Part shown: piece by piece, positions 61,704-64,000 of the stretch
Numbering within the stretch: the first letter of the stretch is position 1
Layout of the letters: each line of letters starts with the position of its first letter
NCBI RefSeq assembly: GCF_000526215.1
Contig: NZ_JAFQ01000004.1
Coordinates: 1,488,001 to 1,552,000 of the forward strand
DNA from: Nocardia sp. BMG51109
GTDB lineage: Bacteria > Actinomycetota > Actinomycetes > Mycobacteriales > Mycobacteriaceae
Direction: 5' to 3'
DNA: 64,000 nucleotides
The notes under the pieces: model-generated
Told to the model about the DNA's origin: nothing
Databases searched by the model: none
Seen by the model: the letters and a program-made list of their open reading frames with translations, nothing else
Made by a program: the position numbers and the translations under genes

Positions 61704-62348
61704 ATGCGCATAGCCCACTTCGGTCATTCCTGCGTCCTGGTCGAGATGAACGGCGCGACGATCCTGTTCGATCCCGGCACCTTCTCGCACGGCTTCGAGG
61801 GCATCACCGGACTCGACGCTATCGCGATCACCCACCAGCATCCCGACCACATCGACCCGAACCGGATCGAGGCGCTGCTGGAGAAGAACCCGCAGGCCCG
61901 GCTGCTCAGCGATCCGCAGACCGCGCTGCAGCGCGGCGAGCCCTGGGAGCCGGTGCGGGCCGGACAGCAACTGTCGATCGGCGACCTGCGGATCACCGGC
62001 GGCGGCGGGCGGCACGCGGTGATCCACCCCGAGCTCCCGGTCATCGACAACACGGTGTTCCAGCTCGGCACCCCGGACGATCCGGCCCAGTTCGTCCACC
62101 CCGGCGATTCGCTGTGGGTGCCGCCCGTCCGGGTCGGCGTTCTGGCCACCCCCGCGGTCGCGCCCTGGATGAAGATCAGCGAGGCCGTCGACTACCTGCG
62201 CGCGGTCGGCCCCCGCACCGCCTTCCCGATCCACTACGGCATCATCGCCCCCGAGGCGCAGGGCATCTACTTCGGCCGCCTCTCCGAAATGCGCGGCGCC
62301 GACACCGATTTCACGGTCATCCAGCCGGAAGACCACGCCGAACTGTAA
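61704..62348 (+). CDS. MBL-fold metal-dependent hydrolase (UPF0173-like)
   Basis: About 214 aa. Metallo-beta-lactamase motifs: GHSCVLVEMNGATILFDPG, THQHPDHID (HxHxDH), and the later FPIHYGIIAP His. It begins directly with the conserved FGHS segment, so the ATG at 61704 is used; TACGGT lies 7 nt upstream (leaderless spacing). Substrate unknown. Divergent from purS. Confidence 0.88.
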   Translation: MRIAHFGHSCVLVEMNGATILFDPGTFSHGFEGITGLDAIAITHQHPDHIDPNRIEALLEKNPQARLLSDPQTALQRGEPWEPVRAGQQLSIGDLRITGGGGRHAVIHPELPVIDNTVFQLGTPDDPAQFVHPGDSLWVPPVRVGVLATPAVAPWMKISEAVDYLRAVGPRTAFPIHYGIIAPEAQGIYFGRLSEMRGADTDFTVIQPEDHAEL

Positions 62349-62356
62349 TCACGCGC

Positions 62357-63769
62357 TCAGTCGATCCCGGCCGCGCGCCGCACCTGAGCGGTAGCGACCG
62401 CCGGGGTCGCGCTGTGGGTGAAGCCGCCGGCCTCCTGCCGGGTGAGCGAAACGCTCGGCGGGTGCCGGTCGATCTGGTCCATCGCCCGCCGCAGATCGGC
62501 CAGCAGCAGATCGGCCATGTCGTGGCTGAAGCCGTGCCGGACCAGCACGCGCATGACGGTCTCGTCCTGCCGATCGGCGGGCAGCGGATAGGCCGCGACC
62601 AGCCAGCCGCGAGTGCGCAGCCGGTCGGACAGATCGTAGAGGTTGAAGGTCGCGCCCGCGCGCAGCGTCCACGACACCGCCGCGATGCCGTGCAGCGGAT
62701 CGCCGTCGTGCATCAGCTCGAACGGGCCGAGTTCGGCGATACCGGCCGCGAGGCGCCGCGCCGCCGCGTAGGCGGCCGACTGCACCCGGGCGTAGCCGAC
62801 CCGGCCGAGCCGGATGAACTCGTAGTAGGAGGTGACCACCTGCCCGCCGGGCCGGGAGAAGTTGAGGTTGAAGGTGGCCATGTCGCCGCCGAGATAGTCG
62901 ACGTCGAACACCAGTTCCGCCGGCAGATCGGCGGCCTCGCGCCAGATCGCCCAGCCCACCCCGAGCGGTGCCAGACCGGTCTTGTGGCCGGAGGCGTTGA
63001 TCGACCTCACCCGCGGTAATCGGAAGTCCCACACCAGGTCCGGCGCGGTGAACGGCGCGAGGAAGCCGCCGCTGGCGGCGTCGACGTGCAGCGGGATGTC
63101 CAGCCCGGTCCGCGCCTGAAGCTCGTCCAGCGCCCGGCTGACCCCCGCGACGTCCTCGAACAGGCCGGTGAAGGTCTGCCCGAAGGTCGGCACCACCATG
63201 ATGGTGTTCTCGTCGCAGTGCGCGGCGACATCGTCCGGATGCATCGTGAGCCGGTCGCCACGCAGGGGAATCTGCCGGATGTCCACGTCGAAATACCGCG
63301 CGAACTTCTCCCAGCAGACCTGGACCGGACCGCAGACGAAATTCGGAATGCCCCGGCCGCCGCCCTTGCGCCAGCGGAACTTCGCGGCCAGCCCGCCGAG
63401 CATCGCCGCCTCGCTGGAACCGGTGGTCGAGGTGCCCATCGCACCGGCGGGGCCGGGCGCGTGCCACAGATCGGCGAGCATCCGCACGCAGCGCCGCTCC
63501 AGCTCGGCGGTCTGCGGATACTCGTCCTTGTCGACGATGTTCTTGTCGAGGGACTCGTTCATCAACCGGCGCGCCTCGTCGTCGACCCAGGTGGTGCAGA
63601 AGGTCGCCAGGTTCATCCGGGAGACGCCGTCGATCAGCAGTTCGTCGTGGACGATCTGGTAGGCGGCCTGCGGGAACATCTCCGATTCGGGGAAGGTGGT
63701 CTTCGGCGCGCCCGACTCCAGCGGGGGCTGCGCGAACAGGTCGTCGGATTCGGTAGGACGGTCGGGCAT
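62357..63769 (-). CDS. gadB: Glutamate decarboxylase
   Basis: PLP-dependent decarboxylase, 470 aa, converting glutamate to GABA, consuming a proton; part of acid resistance or GABA shunt in other bacteria. Motifs: GTSTTGSSEAAMLGGLA, PLHVDAASGGFLAPF, and the PLP lysine in SINASGHKTGLAPLGVGW. C-terminal QEAGGFTHSATPAV may be the counterpart of the His-containing tail that closes the E. coli enzyme at neutral pH. AGGAGGCGAGG precedes the ATG. No GadC antiporter in view. Convergent with the MBL gene at 8 nt. Confidence 0.94.
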   Translation of the reverse strand: MPDRPTESDDLFAQPPLESGAPKTTFPESEMFPQAAYQIVHDELLIDGVSRMNLATFCTTWVDDEARRLMNESLDKNIVDKDEYPQTAELERRCVRMLADLWHAPGPAGAMGTSTTGSSEAAMLGGLAAKFRWRKGGGRGIPNFVCGPVQVCWEKFARYFDVDIRQIPLRGDRLTMHPDDVAAHCDENTIMVVPTFGQTFTGLFEDVAGVSRALDELQARTGLDIPLHVDAASGGFLAPFTAPDLVWDFRLPRVRSINASGHKTGLAPLGVGWAIWREAADLPAELVFDVDYLGGDMATFNLNFSRPGGQVVTSYYEFIRLGRVGYARVQSAAYAAARRLAAGIAELGPFELMHDGDPLHGIAAVSWTLRAGATFNLYDLSDRLRTRGWLVAAYPLPADRQDETVMRVLVRHGFSHDMADLLLADLRRAMDQIDRHPPSVSLTRQEAGGFTHSATPAVATAQVRRAAGID

Positions 63770-63971
63770 CCTCGCCTCCTGGGCGTGTGGGTCTATCCGA
63801 TTGCCACACCATCGAGGCTACCTGCCATCAAACCCGAAAACTTCCCCCTACGACAAGGTTTGTCATCCGATACGTCGATTGCGAACAGTTAACCAACCAT
63901 TGCGGAACGAGCAGTTCAGCCCGGACCCGTGCTGTTCCTCGCGAGCTGTGCCGGGTAGCGCCGCCGAGGGT

Positions 63972-64000
63972 CAGGCGGCCCGCGCGGCGGCGAACGGCTC
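63972..64000 (-). CDS. Possible C-terminal end of a minus-strand gene (cut by the window)
   Basis: Nine codons ending EPFAAARAA then TGA, all with G or C third bases, run off the right edge. Too little is visible to identify it; the 200 bp between it and gadB contain no other gene. Confidence 0.25.

Noticed and set aside
1..64000. CRISPR arrays, insertion sequences, prophage genes, rRNA
   Set aside because: No regularly spaced repeats with unique spacers, no transposase/integrase or cas motifs, no rRNA signatures were seen.

Overview
This 64-kb window is high-GC actinobacterial chromosome. It most likely comes from a mycolic-acid-producing member of the Corynebacteriales, and Nocardia or a close relative fits best. 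The signs are strongly GC-biased third codon positions, many GTG starts, several leaderless-looking starts (a TANNNT box about 7 nt before the start codon), a mycothiol synthase (MshD), a DesA-type acyl-ACP desaturase, a polyprenol-phosphate mannose synthase, a GT87 mannosyltransferase and an LCP cell-wall ligase. From memory, the gene order follows, with overall strand inverted, the Mycobacterium tuberculosis Rv0787-Rv0824c neighbourhood: desA1, dus, LCP, phoU, pstB, mshD, glnR, lmeA, thiX, cysA2, sseC, Rv0813c-like, Rv0812-like, Rv0811c-like, DUF3073, purM, purF, Rv0807-like, purL, pepC, purQ, purS. Departures from that order show what is lineage-specific.

Layout. 0-5 kb: two overlapping glycerolipid acyltransferases (PlsB, then a HAD-PlsC fusion), Ppm1 and a 58-aa conserved protein. 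5-8.5 kb: gene-poor DNA with a Glu-Asp-Phe tRNA cluster, a ScbR-like TetR regulator and tRNA-Lys. 8.5-14.2 kb: desA1, dus, a 0.9-kb gap and a large LCP protein with a PPQGR-repeat tail. 14.3-19.3 kb: phosphate uptake, with phoU convergent to a pstSCAB operon and a clear two-unit PHO box ahead of pstS. 19.4-25.7 kb: mshD and glnR, then lmeA, a thioredoxin, and a sulfur operon (DUF4395, cysA2, sseC) preceded by a poly-cysteine leader peptide and intrinsic terminator that together look like a cysteine attenuator; then a 31-aa membrane protein overlapping a nitrobindin-like gene. 26.2-32.9 kb: cydABDC (cytochrome bd and its thiol exporter), preceded by a 25-codon leader ORF overlapping cydA and a TACTAC/GTAGTA palindrome. 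33-37.5 kb: PabC-like, YgfZ, MOSC, asparaginase and DUF3073. 37.6-61.6 kb: purM, purF, purL, purQ and purS are dispersed. A block of about 8 kb (hydrolase with TetR, and a dipeptide ABC transporter) lies between purM and purF, and an amide-sensor pair (AmiC-like and MarR) lies near purQS. 61.7-63.8 kb: a metallo-beta-lactamase-fold hydrolase and glutamate decarboxylase.

Functional themes are nutrient sensing and uptake (Pst, GlnR, Dpp), sulfur and redox balance (cysteine attenuator, rhodanese, thioredoxin, mycothiol, CydDC), envelope synthesis and purine synthesis. No CRISPR array, prophage, insertion sequence or rRNA operon was seen. The least explained items are a strongly promoted 12-codon ORF/RNA at about 25.77-26.00 kb, the cydA leader, a 31-residue aromatic peptide at 49.8 kb and the gene-poor kilobases beside the tRNA genes.
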